Shown here piece after piece: positions 16,520 to 26,404 of a stretch of 64,000 nt of DNA; the first letter of the stretch is position 1; each line of letters opens with the position of its first letter. Below the pieces are notes generated by a model, which was given only the letters and a program-made list of their open reading frames with translations, was not told the origin of the DNA and did not search any database. The translations under genes were made by a program, and so were the position numbers. Source of the stretch: Nocardioides sp. YIM 152315 (lineage in GTDB: Bacteria; Actinomycetota; Actinomycetes; Propionibacteriales; Nocardioidaceae); the NCBI RefSeq assembly GCF_029210375.1, contig NZ_JARGER010000043.1, positions 62,001 to 126,000 of the forward strand. The letters run 5' to 3'.

Positions 16520-16770
16520 ACCGCGCCGCGCGCGACCTCGTCGCGGCCTACCACACCGCGCTCGCGTCGTACGACGTGCCGGACTACTCGCTCGAGGACT
16601 GCTGGGACGACTCCGTGTTCGCGATGGCGCAGGGGCCGCTGGTGGCGATCTTCGGGTGCGCCTACGGCGCCCGCACCGAGCGGGGCGACCGGATGTTCGC
16701 GGTGATGGTGGCCCGCTCCTGCCAGGCGATCCGCGACCTCGGCACGCTGGAGCTCGTGGCCGCTGGATAG
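16513..16770 (+). pseudogene. C-terminal remnant of an aminoglycoside/ecdysteroid-type phosphotransferase
   Basis: The frame reads DRAARDLVAAYHTALASYDVPDYS, then LEDCWDDSVFAMAQGPLVA, CAYGARTERGDRMFAVMVARSC and AIRDLGTLELVAAG, ending in TAG. This looks like the last about 85 residues of the kinase-like phosphotransferases (EcKinase/DUF1679 type) common in Actinobacteria. The kinase core (Brenner motif, DFG-like motif) is absent. Upstream lies only repeat R2 and the end of the metallohydrolase gene. A GTG at 16576 could still start a 64-residue peptide, but I regard it as a decayed gene. It keeps good codon use, so the loss may be recent. Confidence 0.62.
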
Positions 16771-16779
16771 CGTGGCGGC

Positions 16780-16956
16780 GTGAGCACGAGTCGCGTCAAC
16801 TGGTCCATGCTGCTGGTCGCGATCGCCCTGCTCGTGCCGGTGGCCGTCGGGGTCGTCCTGGTGCTCGGCGGCAGCGCGCCGCTGGGCTGGGCGCTCGTCG
16901 GCTTCTTCGGCGCCGGCGCGGTCGTGCTCGCCAAGCAGGCGATCACCGGCAGCTGA
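16780..16956 (+). CDS. Small membrane protein, two helices
   Basis: GTG at 16780 opens a 58-residue frame: a short polar start (STSRVNWS), a first helix LLVAIALLVPVAVGVVLVLGG, then a second helix LGWALVGFFGAGAVVLA, and a short basic end. The two-helix pattern and strict codon bias support coding. It begins 9 bp after the phosphotransferase remnant and overlaps the convergent VOC gene by 14 bp at its 3' end. No family is recognised. Confidence 0.55.
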   Translation: MSTSRVNWSMLLVAIALLVPVAVGVVLVLGGSAPLGWALVGFFGAGAVVLAKQAITGS

Positions 16957-17311
16957 GCAGCTCCACGCGGTTGCCGTGGGTGTCGCGGGTGTGGAAGCGC
17001 TCGTGCCCGGGGAACGTGTGCCGCTCGCGCCAGTCGGCCTCGAAGCCGAGCGCCTCGAGGCGCGCCGCGAGCTCCTCCAGCGCTGCGGCGTCGTCGAGCA
17101 GCAGGGCCGGATGTGCCTTGCGGGCGGGCGCGAACGGGTCCTCGACGCCGACGTGGATCTCCACGCCGTCGTGGCGGAACCACGCCCCACCACGCCCGGC
17201 GAGGTCGGCCGGCTTGGCGATCTCGGTCAGGCCGAGGCCGTCGGCGTAGAAGCGGCGGGCGGCCTCCTCGCCGCCGGGCGGGCACGCGACCTGGACGTGG
17301 TGGAGCCTCAC
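16943..17311 (-). CDS. VOC-family (glyoxalase/dioxygenase-fold) protein
   Basis: Starting at the GTG at 17309-17311 (VRLHHVQVACPPGGEEAARRFY) gives 122 residues. The start overlaps the stop of tam as GTGA. The two beta-alpha-beta-beta-beta repeats of the VOC fold are visible: HHVQVAC at the N-terminus and the end motif RDTHGNRVELL carrying the last metal-ligand Glu. The first ligand position is the His-His pair. The substrate is unknown. Confidence 0.85.
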   Translation of the reverse strand: MRLHHVQVACPPGGEEAARRFYADGLGLTEIAKPADLAGRGGAWFRHDGVEIHVGVEDPFAPARKAHPALLLDDAAALEELAARLEALGFEADWRERHTFPGHERFHTRDTHGNRVELLSCR

Positions 17312-18078
17312 GACGCCACCCGGGCGACCACGAAGATCCGGCGGAAGGGCAGCACCACGCCGTACTCGTGCTCGGGGTACGCCGCGGCCAGTCGCCGCTT
17401 GAACTCCGCCTCGAAGGCAGGGCGCAGGTCGCCGGGCAGCGCCTGGAGCGTGGGCCGGGCGCCGGTGCCGGAGACCCAGGTGAAGACCGGGTCGGGTCCG
17501 GTCAGCAGGTGCAGGTAGGTCGTCTCCCACGCGTCGACGGTGCAGTCCAGGCCGGCCAGCGCGTCGAGGTAGACCGCCGGGTCGTGGCTGCTCGGCACGG
17601 CGACGCCGGCCGTGTGCTCGGCGTACGCCGCCTCGGCCGCGAGCTCGTCGCGGATCGTGTGGCTGGGCTCGTCGAAGTTGCCGGGGACCTGGAACGCCAG
17701 CCAGCCGCCCGGGGCCACCGCGTCGACGAGGCGCGGGAGCAGGTCGAGGTGACTGGGCACCCACTGGAGGGTCGCGTTGGAGACCAGGACGTCGACCGGG
17801 GCCGGCGGGGTCCAGTCGCGCAGGTCGGCGACGTGGAAGCGGAGGCCGCCGCGGAGCTCGCGCGCCTTCGCGATCATCTCCGGGCTGGAGTCGAGTCCCA
17901 CGACGTCGGCGCCCGGCCAGCGGTCGGCGAGCAGCGTGGTCAGGTTGCCCGGACCGCAGCCGAGGTCGACGACGGTGGCCGGGCGGTCGGCGCCGACCCG
18001 CGTGAGCAGGTCGACGAACGGCCGGCCACGCTCGCCGGCGTAGGTCAGGTAGCGGTCGGGATCCCAGGTGTGGGCCAT
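17308..18078 (-). CDS. tam: Trans-aconitate 2-methyltransferase
   Basis: The 256-residue protein is a class I SAM-dependent methyltransferase with the motif VVDLGCGPGNLTTLLADRWPGADVVGLDSSPEMIAKAR. The N-terminal WDPDRYLTYAGERGRPFVDLL and the central VSNATLQWVPSHLDLLPRLVDAVAPGGWLAFQVPGNFDEPSH are characteristic of Tam. Tam methylates trans-aconitate, a spontaneous inhibitor of the citrate cycle. It is divergent from a MarR gene across a spacer with two operator-like palindromes, so MarR control is likely. Confidence 0.92.
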   Translation of the reverse strand: MAHTWDPDRYLTYAGERGRPFVDLLTRVGADRPATVVDLGCGPGNLTTLLADRWPGADVVGLDSSPEMIAKARELRGGLRFHVADLRDWTPPAPVDVLVSNATLQWVPSHLDLLPRLVDAVAPGGWLAFQVPGNFDEPSHTIRDELAAEAAYAEHTAGVAVPSSHDPAVYLDALAGLDCTVDAWETTYLHLLTGPDPVFTWVSGTGARPTLQALPGDLRPAFEAEFKRRLAAAYPEHEYGVVLPFRRIFVVARVAS

Positions 18079-18099
18079 GCGTCGTCCTCCTCGAAATTA

Positions 18100-18145
18100 T
18101 CTCGACATCGAGACACTTTGCGCGCCATTTGTCTCGATGTCAAGA
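18100..18145. promoter_or_regulatory. Twin MarR-type operators between tam and the MarR gene
   Basis: TCTCGACATCGAGA (18100-18113) is a perfect dyad around CA. TCTCGATGTCAAGA (18132-18145) is a near-perfect one. The two sites are also inverted copies of each other and are spaced 32 bp centre to centre, about three helical turns. The TCTYGA-NN-TCRAGA pattern is typical for MarR-family sites. The pair lies in the 95-bp divergent promoter. Confidence 0.75.
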
Positions 18146-18173
18146 TTCTCGACGGATCCGTTACGCTGCGACC

Positions 18174-18662
18174 ATGCGGGACGAGGTCGACGAGCTGGTC
18201 GAGGCGTGGGAACGCGAGCGTCCCGATCTCGATCTTGCCCCCGTCGAGGTCTTCAGCCGCATCAGCCGGCTGGGCCGCCATCTCGACCTGGCGCGTCGCG
18301 ACGCGTTCACGACGGCCCAGGTGGAGTCGTGGGAGTTCGACGTGCTGGCCGCGCTGCGGCGGGCGGGCGCGCCGTACGAGCTCTCCCCCGGGCGGCTGCT
18401 CCGCGAGACGCTGGTGACCAGCGGCACCATGACCAACCGGGTCGATCGGCTGGTCGGCCGCGGCCTGGTCGAGCGCCTGCCCGACCCTCGCGACCGGCGC
18501 GGCGTGCTGGTGCGGCTCACCCCCGAGGGCAAGGACACCGTCGACTCGGCCTTCGGGCGGCTGCTGGAGGCGGAGCGCACGTTCCTCGCCGAGCTCCCGG
18601 AGAAGGACCGGGTGCGGCTGGCGGCGCTGCTGCGGACCCTGCTCGCGCCGTTCGCGGGCTGA
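18174..18662 (+). CDS. MarR-family transcriptional regulator
   Basis: With the ATG at 18174 the protein has 162 residues. The winged helix is clear: VESWEFDVLAALRRAG, LLRETLVTSGTMTNRVDRLVGRGLVERL as recognition helix region, and the wing PDPRDRRGVLVRLTPEGK. It is divergent from tam and probably binds the twin sites at 18100-18145, regulating itself and tam. The likely ligand, perhaps a carboxylate, is unknown. An upstream in-frame start would extend into the operator and is rejected. Confidence 0.92.
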   Translation: MRDEVDELVEAWERERPDLDLAPVEVFSRISRLGRHLDLARRDAFTTAQVESWEFDVLAALRRAGAPYELSPGRLLRETLVTSGTMTNRVDRLVGRGLVERLPDPRDRRGVLVRLTPEGKDTVDSAFGRLLEAERTFLAELPEKDRVRLAALLRTLLAPFAG

Positions 18663-18678
18663 GGGCCGGCCCGGTGCG

Positions 18679-18742
18679 GGAATACCCGGTGCACCGGGTA
18701 TTCCCGCGCCTCTCGGGCAATGCAACACCCGAGAACCGCAGG
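18679..18742 (+). repeat. Dispersed 64-bp palindromic repeat R1, copy 1
   Basis: It starts with a 32-bp perfect palindrome (18676-18707; centre GGTGCACC, arms with GAATACCC) and continues into a second small hairpin (TCTCGGG ... CCCGAGA). It matches 29139-29076 on the opposite strand at 58 of 64 positions. It lies between the convergent 3' ends of the MarR and ABC-F genes, where it may serve as a bidirectional terminator or a REP-like element. Confidence 0.85.
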
Positions 18743-18795
18743 GACGGGCCGAGAAGTGCCCGCGGCCTGTCGCGCACACGGGCGTCGGGTCGGCG

Positions 18796-20599
<1,804 letters not shown>

Positions 20600-20607
<8 letters not shown>

Positions 20608-21502
20608 ACGACACCGTGTGCGCGCCCGCCACCGCACCGGTGGTGACGAGGACGATGTCGTGGGTGGCGCGCAGCTCTCCCGCGACCGCGCGCGCGGCGT
20701 CGGCGGACTCGCAGAGGAAGACGCAGGTCGGGCCGGACCCGGTCACGACCCCGCGCAGGGCGCCGGCCCCCTCGCCGAGGTCGATCAGCTTCGACAGGTC
20801 GGGCCGCAGGTCGAGCGCGGCGGGCTGGAGGTCGTTGTGCAGCGCCGCCGCGAGCGCGTCCGGGTCGGCCGCCTCGAGCGCGGCCAGGAGGGCCGCGGGC
20901 ATCGGGGGTACGGCGGGCGCGTCCGGGAACAGCCGGTCGAAGTGGCGGTAGACCTCCGGGGTCGACATGCCGATCGGCGACGGCACCAGCACCCACCACC
21001 ACGTGCCGTTGTCGGCGACGGGCTCGACGATCTCGCCGCGTCCGGTGCCGAGGGCGGTGCCGCCGACGAGCGCGAAGGGCACGTCGCTGCCGAGCCGGGC
21101 CGCCAGCACGAGCAGGTCCGCATCCGACGTGTCGGCGCCCCAGAGGCGGTCGAGGCCGACCAGCGCCGCGGCCGCGTCGGCCGACCCGCCCGCCATGCCG
21201 CCGGCCACCGGGATCTCCTTGTCGATGAACACCTCGCCGCTGACGGCCAGCCCGTGGTGGGCCGCCAGCAGGGCGGCGGCGCGGTCGACGATGTTGTCGC
21301 CGGACAGCGGGACGTGGGTGCGGTCCATCCAGGGCGACACCGCGACGTCGACGGACCAGCGGTCGGCGTCGGCGAACGTGAGGTCGTCGTAGACGCCCAC
21401 CGCCTGGTAGACGCTGGTGAGCGGGTGGAAGCCGTCCGCGCGCGGGGCCCCCACGCCGAGGTGAAGGTTGATCTTCGCCGGTGCGCGGACCGTCAGACTC
21501 AT
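20600..21502 (-). CDS. ispE: 4-diphosphocytidyl-2-C-methyl-D-erythritol kinase
   Basis: IspE phosphorylates CDP-methylerythritol in the non-mevalonate isoprenoid pathway. The 300-residue GHMP kinase starts RAPAKINLHLGVG. It has the ATP-binding motif IPVAGGMAGGSADAAAALVGLDRL and the C-terminal GVVTGSGPTCVFLCES. It lies between rsmA (ATGA overlap) and the ABC-F gene, the same order as in mycobacteria. Confidence 0.97.
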
Positions 21503-22374
21503 GCGGGTTCCTCGATGCCCGGCAACGCCTCGGCGATCCGGACGAAGTCGTGGATGGTCAGGGTCTCCCCGCGCGCCAGCGGCTCGACGCCCGCCTGCTT
21601 GAGCGCCGCGTCGACGGCCCCGCTGGGTGCGAGCACGCGCAGCGCCCCGCGCAGCGCCTTGCGCCGCTGGGCGAACGCCGCGTCGACCACGTCGAAGACC
21701 CGCTCGCGCGACACCGTCGTGGTCGGCGGGTCGCGGCGGGTCCAGGCGACCAGGCCGGAGTCGACGTTCGGCGCGGGCCAGAAGACGTTGCGGCCGATCG
21801 CGCCCGCCCGGCGTACCTCGGCGAACCAGGCGGCCTTCACCGACGGGATGCCGTAGACCTTCGAGCCCGGCTCGGCGGCGAGCCGGTCGGCGACCTCGGA
21901 CTGCACCATCACGAGCCCGCGCTCGAGCGAGGGCAGCAGGGCCAGCAGGTGCAGCAGCACGGGCACGGAGACGTTGTAGGGCAGGTTGGCGACCAGCGCC
22001 GTCGGCGGCGGGCCCGGCACCTCCTCGATCCGGAGCGCGTCGGCGAGCACCACCTCGAAGCGTTCGGCCTGCGCGGGCGCGTACGCCGTGATCGTCTCGG
22101 GCAGCAGCGACGCGAGCCTGTCGTCCACCTCGATGGCCACCACCCGGCCAGCGACCTCGAGCAGCGCGAGGGTCAGCGAGCCCAGGCCGGGCCCGATCTC
22201 GACCACGACGTCGCGGTCGGTGACGCCCGACTCGCGGACGATCCGCCGCACGGTGTTGGCGTCAATCACGAAGTTCTGGCCGCGCTGCTTGGTGGGCCGC
22301 AGCTCGAGCCGCGCTGCCAGCGCCCGCACGTCCGCCGGCCCGAGCAGGCGCGGCTGGGCGGACGTCTCGGACAT
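21499..22374 (-). CDS. rsmA: 16S rRNA dimethyladenosine transferase (KsgA)
   Basis: RsmA dimethylates two adjacent adenines near the 3' end of 16S rRNA during small-subunit maturation. The 291-residue protein has the motif QRGQNFVIDANTVRRIV, the SAM site VVEIGPGLGSLTLALLE, and the catalytic NLPYNVSVPVLLHLL. Loss of this enzyme gives kasugamycin resistance in other bacteria. It is first in the rsmA-ispE-ABC-F operon and is divergent from the M6 protease gene. Confidence 0.97.
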   Translation of the reverse strand: MSETSAQPRLLGPADVRALAARLELRPTKQRGQNFVIDANTVRRIVRESGVTDRDVVVEIGPGLGSLTLALLEVAGRVVAIEVDDRLASLLPETITAYAPAQAERFEVVLADALRIEEVPGPPPTALVANLPYNVSVPVLLHLLALLPSLERGLVMVQSEVADRLAAEPGSKVYGIPSVKAAWFAEVRRAGAIGRNVFWPAPNVDSGLVAWTRRDPPTTTVSRERVFDVVDAAFAQRRKALRGALRVLAPSGAVDAALKQAGVEPLARGETLTIHDFVRIAEALPGIEEPA

Positions 22375-22496
22375 GGTCGCCAGCGTAGTCAGCGCCGCGC
22401 GGCGACCCGATTCCGCCCGGCGCGCGGCGTACGTCGCTAGGGTCCGAGCACCACCTGTGGCGGGCTCGGCCGCATCGAATCGGAGGAACCCCCTTG

Positions 22497-25175
22497 ATGA
22501 GACGTGCCATCTCGGCCGTGAGCGCCCTCGCCGTCGTCGCCCTGCTGCCGGTCGCCGCGCCCGCCCTCGCCGAACCCGACGGACCGACCGCGATCCGGGA
22601 CGCGCCGTTGCTCGGCGGCGACGACCTGCCGACCGCGGCCGTCCGCAGCCACGACCGCAGCCACCCTCTCGAGGTCGAGCGTCGGGCCCTGCGCCGCTCG
22701 GCGGTGGACCAGCTCGCCACCGGCCGGGCCGACCTGCGCGGCCGCGGCCCCAACCGCGTCATCGAGCTGCGCGACGGCACCGAGGTCGACTACCCGGCCA
22801 CCGAGACCGCCCAGCTGCTCACCTTCCTCGTCGAGTTCGGCGACGACCCGACCGGCGTCGCCAACCCTGACTTCCCGGTCGCCGGCCCGCTGCGCAACGA
22901 GATCCCGAAGCCGTCCCGCGCGGACAACGCGACGTACTGGAAGAGCGACTTCGACCGCGCTCACTACGACGACATGTTCTTCGACGGGCTCGCCGACCAG
23001 GGCGGTGAGTCGATGGCCGACCTGTACGACGAGATGTCCAGCGGACGGTTCGACCTGCAGGGAGACGTGTCCGAGTGGATCCGGGTCGACCACCCGGAGT
23101 CCTACTACTCGGACGCCGACGGCTTCGAGAACCAGCCCGAGATGACCGCGTTCATCCGCGACTCTGCCGACGCGTGGTACGACGCGCAGCGCGCTGCGGG
23201 CGGGTCGCCGGAGAGGATCGGCGACTACCTGGCCCGTTTCGACGTGTGGGACCGCTACGACGCCGACGGCGACGGCGACCACACGGAGCCGGACGGCTAC
23301 ATCGACCACTTCCAGGCGATCCACGCGGGTGTCGGCGAGGAGGCCTACGGACCCGCCTGGTCGATCTGGTCGCACCGCTGGGCCGCCAACATCGCCGGCT
23401 ACGGCGTCGACGGTCCCACCCCGCGGGCGGACTGCAGCGCGTGCGGGCCGCAGGGCGGCGTCGAGATCGGCGACACCGGCTACTGGATCTTCGACTACAC
23501 GACCGAGCCCGAGAACGGCGGACTTGGCGTCTTCGCCCACGAGTTCGGGCACGATCTCGGGTTGCCCGACTACTACGACTCCCAGAGCGAGGATCCGGAC
23601 AACGGCACCGGCTTCTGGAACCTGATGAGCTCCGGGTCGTGGCTGGGCCACGGTCGCGGCGACGTCGGCACCACCCCGAACCAGATGGGCGCCACCGAGA
23701 AGCTCTTCCTGGGCTGGTACGGCGCCGACGACCTCGTGACGGTCGACGGCCTGGCGGCGCGACCCCGCGAGGTGGTCCTGGGCCCGTCGTACCACGCGAC
23801 CACCACGGGTGCCCAGGCCGTGCTCGTGGACCTGCCCGACGGCACCCGGACGCTGGACGGGTCGATGCCCGACAGCAGCGATGGCGCCTACCTCCAGACC
23901 GCGGGCGCGGACGGGCTGCTGGCGACCGCCCGCGGTCCGGCCGTCACGGTGCCGAGCGGCGACGCGACCCTGACCGCTCGGGTCGCCCACGAGATCGAGC
24001 CCGGCTTCGACTACGCCTACCTCCAGGTCTCCACCGACGGTGGCGAGACGTGGGAGTTCGTCCCCACCAGCCTGTCCACCGACGAGGACCCGCACGGACA
24101 GAACCTCGGGCACGGGATCACCGGCGTCAGCGACGGCTGGGTCGACCTGACCGCGGACCTGTCGCCGTGGGCAGGGTCCGGCGTGGATCTCCGGTGGCTC
24201 TACCTCACCGACGGCCGGACCCACGGCTGGGGGCTCGCGGTCGACGACCTGGCCGTCGGCGGCTACCGGACGACGTTCACCACCGCCGACGACTGGCAGC
24301 TGTCCGACGTGTACGCCGTCTCCGGCGGCACGTACGACGTCAGCTACCCGCAGTACTACGTCGCCGAGAACCGTCAGTACCGCGGCTACGACCGGACACT
24401 GGCGACCGGCCCCTACGCCGCGACCGATCCCGCCGACCCGAACCGGGTCGACCACTTCGACTACCAGGACGGGCTGCTGGTCTGGTACCACAACGGCTTC
24501 TACAGCGACAACGACACCAGCGTGCACCCGGGAGGTGGCGTCGACCTGCCGGTCGATGCCACCCCGCAGAACCAGGTGTGGAGGAGTCGACGCGGCGCAC
24601 CCGTCGCGCTCGCGGAGGGCCGGCTGCAGACCTTCGACTCGACGTTCGACGTCGACAGGAGGACCGGCCTGCGACTGTCGACCGACGCCAACGGAGGGAT
24701 GCGCCTGCTCGTGGCAGGCGGCCGGAGCGTGCCGGTCTTCGAGGACCACGATCGATCGGCCTACCTCGACGACTCCGGCGGCCCCGCCGGCCTGGCACTC
24801 TCCACGGAGGTCGCAGGGGTCGGGACCCAGATCCAGGTCGTCTCGTCGGATGAGCGCGCCGGCCGCATGGTGGTCCGGATCGGCAAGCGGTTCGTCGCCG
24901 CGACCTCCCGGCCCAGGTTGCTGGGCGGCGACGACGCCGGCGACCTGCTCGTGGCGCTGCCACCCGCCTGGTTCCAGCGGGGAGTGTCGACCACGGTGAC
25001 GTGGCTGCGCGACGGGCGCCCGATCTCTGGAGCCCGCGGACTGCTCCACCGGCTCACCCGTGCCGACGCGGGGCACACCGTGTCGGCCAGCTTCACGGGG
25101 TCGAAGCAGGGCTACACCGCGACGGACGCGATCACCGACGGCGTCGCCGTGTCGCGCGGCCGCGGGCGCCGCTGA
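22497..25175 (+). CDS. Secreted M6-family (immune inhibitor A-like) metalloprotease
   Basis: The ATG at 22497, 10 bp after GGAGG, opens an 892-residue protein. The signal peptide ends near PALAEPDG. The catalytic zinc motif HEFGHDLGLPDYYD is near residue 348. A calcium-loop-like DADGDGD segment lies at about residue 257, and a conserved YWIFDYTTEPENGGLGVFA stretch precedes the active site. Two beta domains follow, including a MAM/jelly-roll-like part with YAYLQVSTDGGETWEF. The last about 60 residues (TVTWLRDGRPISGARG...) match the repeat module of the next gene. A promoter-like TAGGGT lies at 22438-22443. It is an exported protease, perhaps attached to the cell surface. Confidence 0.92.
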   Translation: MRRAISAVSALAVVALLPVAAPALAEPDGPTAIRDAPLLGGDDLPTAAVRSHDRSHPLEVERRALRRSAVDQLATGRADLRGRGPNRVIELRDGTEVDYPATETAQLLTFLVEFGDDPTGVANPDFPVAGPLRNEIPKPSRADNATYWKSDFDRAHYDDMFFDGLADQGGESMADLYDEMSSGRFDLQGDVSEWIRVDHPESYYSDADGFENQPEMTAFIRDSADAWYDAQRAAGGSPERIGDYLARFDVWDRYDADGDGDHTEPDGYIDHFQAIHAGVGEEAYGPAWSIWSHRWAANIAGYGVDGPTPRADCSACGPQGGVEIGDTGYWIFDYTTEPENGGLGVFAHEFGHDLGLPDYYDSQSEDPDNGTGFWNLMSSGSWLGHGRGDVGTTPNQMGATEKLFLGWYGADDLVTVDGLAARPREVVLGPSYHATTTGAQAVLVDLPDGTRTLDGSMPDSSDGAYLQTAGADGLLATARGPAVTVPSGDATLTARVAHEIEPGFDYAYLQVSTDGGETWEFVPTSLSTDEDPHGQNLGHGITGVSDGWVDLTADLSPWAGSGVDLRWLYLTDGRTHGWGLAVDDLAVGGYRTTFTTADDWQLSDVYAVSGGTYDVSYPQYYVAENRQYRGYDRTLATGPYAATDPADPNRVDHFDYQDGLLVWYHNGFYSDNDTSVHPGGGVDLPVDATPQNQVWRSRRGAPVALAEGRLQTFDSTFDVDRRTGLRLSTDANGGMRLLVAGGRSVPVFEDHDRSAYLDDSGGPAGLALSTEVAGVGTQIQVVSSDERAGRMVVRIGKRFVAATSRPRLLGGDDAGDLLVALPPAWFQRGVSTTVTWLRDGRPISGARGLLHRLTRADAGHTVSASFTGSKQGYTATDAITDGVAVSRGRGRR

Positions 25176-25190
25176 GCCCGTCCCATGCCG

Positions 25191-25223
25191 GAGGGGCCCC
25201 GGTACGCCGTACCCGGGCCCCTC
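25191..25223 (+). terminator. Terminator after the M6 protease
   Basis: A 15-bp stem with one mismatch (GAGGGGCCCC... pairing with ...GGGCCCCTC) and a 3-base loop begins 16 bp after the stop. This is a strong intrinsic hairpin, although no T-run follows. Confidence 0.8.
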
Positions 25224-25255
25224 TGCTGTGTTCTCATGGGTCGGTGCGAGACCTG

Positions 25256-26395
25256 ATGAGACGTGCCGTCGCGGCGGTCTGCGTGGTCGCGGCCGGCGCC
25301 CTTCCGCTGCTCGTGGTGCCGACGGCGCAGGCGGTCGTGCCGACGACCCAGCCCGCGATCACCGGCACCCCCAAGGTGGGCATGACGCTCGCGGCTCGAG
25401 GCGCGACCTGGCCGGTGCCCGGCAGCTCCACGTTCGCGTGGTACGTCGGCGAGGACTGGGTGGGGAAGGGCCCCACGTACCGGGTCGGGCGGGCTCGTCT
25501 GGGTCAGGTGATCACCCTCCGCGAGGCCTTCACTCCTGACGGCAGCACCGAGCGCAGCCCCGCCGAGGCCGACAGCGCCATCGTGGTCGAGGGCGACCCG
25601 CCCACACCAACGCGCCCCTTGTCCGTCACCGGCGCGTCGGAGGTCGGGTCGACGCTGGTCACGACCAAGGCGAGGTTCCCCGTCAAGGGCGTCACGACGT
25701 TGACGTGGACGATCGACGGCGCCCGGGTCGACACCGGCCGGTCCTACACGATGCGACCCGCCGACCTGGGCAAGGTCGTCCGGCTGACCCAGCGCTTCTC
25801 CAGCAACGGCTACGCGCCCACGTTCCTCGCCTTCGACACCGCGCCGGTCGCGCTCGGACCGGCGCCGACGGCGTTCGGCCGCCCCGCGATCTCGGGCAGG
25901 GCGCGGGTCGGGGCGAGGCTCAAGGTCACCGGCGGCACCTGGTCGGCGCCCGGGAGGTCGAGGTATGCCTGGTCGGTCGACGGCGTCGAGGTCGCGCGGG
26001 GGCGGTCGTACGTCGTGGCGGTCCGAGACGTGCGGTCGCGCGTGACGGTGACCGAGACGCTCACCAGCACCGGCTATGCGCCGGGCAGCGTCTCCGCGCA
26101 GTCACCGGTCGTCGCGCCCGCGCCGGTGCGGTTGCGGATCAAGGTGGGCAAGGCGCGGGCCGGCCGGCGGGTGGCCGTCGTCATCCGCGCCGTCTCACCC
26201 GGGCCGGCGGTGCCGGGCAAGGTCAGGGTCGGCTACGCCGGCAGGTCGCTGGGCAAGGAGCGCCTGACCCGGGGCCGGACGTCGCTGTGGCTGCCCCGCA
26301 AGAAGCACGAGGGCAGCCAGCGGCTCCGCGTCGTCTACCCCGGCAAGCGCGGCTTCGCCCACGCCAGCCGAACCATCAGGATCCGGCTGCGCTGA
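25256..26395 (+). CDS. Secreted protein with three tandem Ig-like/wall repeats
   Basis: From the ATG at 25256 (a GTG at 25244 is also possible) the protein has 379 residues. A signal peptide ends at about TAQAVVP. Three repeats of about 85 residues follow. Each has PxITGxxxVGxTL, an F/L/Y-A/T-W-x-V/I-DG motif, a GxxY segment and a closing DxGxxVxxxxxxxxxGYAP. The last about 90 residues form a different basic beta domain (VRLRIKVGKARAGRRVAVVI ...). There is no catalytic signature or sorting motif. The same module closes the upstream protease, so the two may act on the same surface polymer. Confidence 0.8.
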   Translation: MRRAVAAVCVVAAGALPLLVVPTAQAVVPTTQPAITGTPKVGMTLAARGATWPVPGSSTFAWYVGEDWVGKGPTYRVGRARLGQVITLREAFTPDGSTERSPAEADSAIVVEGDPPTPTRPLSVTGASEVGSTLVTTKARFPVKGVTTLTWTIDGARVDTGRSYTMRPADLGKVVRLTQRFSSNGYAPTFLAFDTAPVALGPAPTAFGRPAISGRARVGARLKVTGGTWSAPGRSRYAWSVDGVEVARGRSYVVAVRDVRSRVTVTETLTSTGYAPGSVSAQSPVVAPAPVRLRIKVGKARAGRRVAVVIRAVSPGPAVPGKVRVGYAGRSLGKERLTRGRTSLWLPRKKHEGSQRLRVVYPGKRGFAHASRTIRIRLR

Positions 26396-26404
26396 GCCGG
26401 GAGG

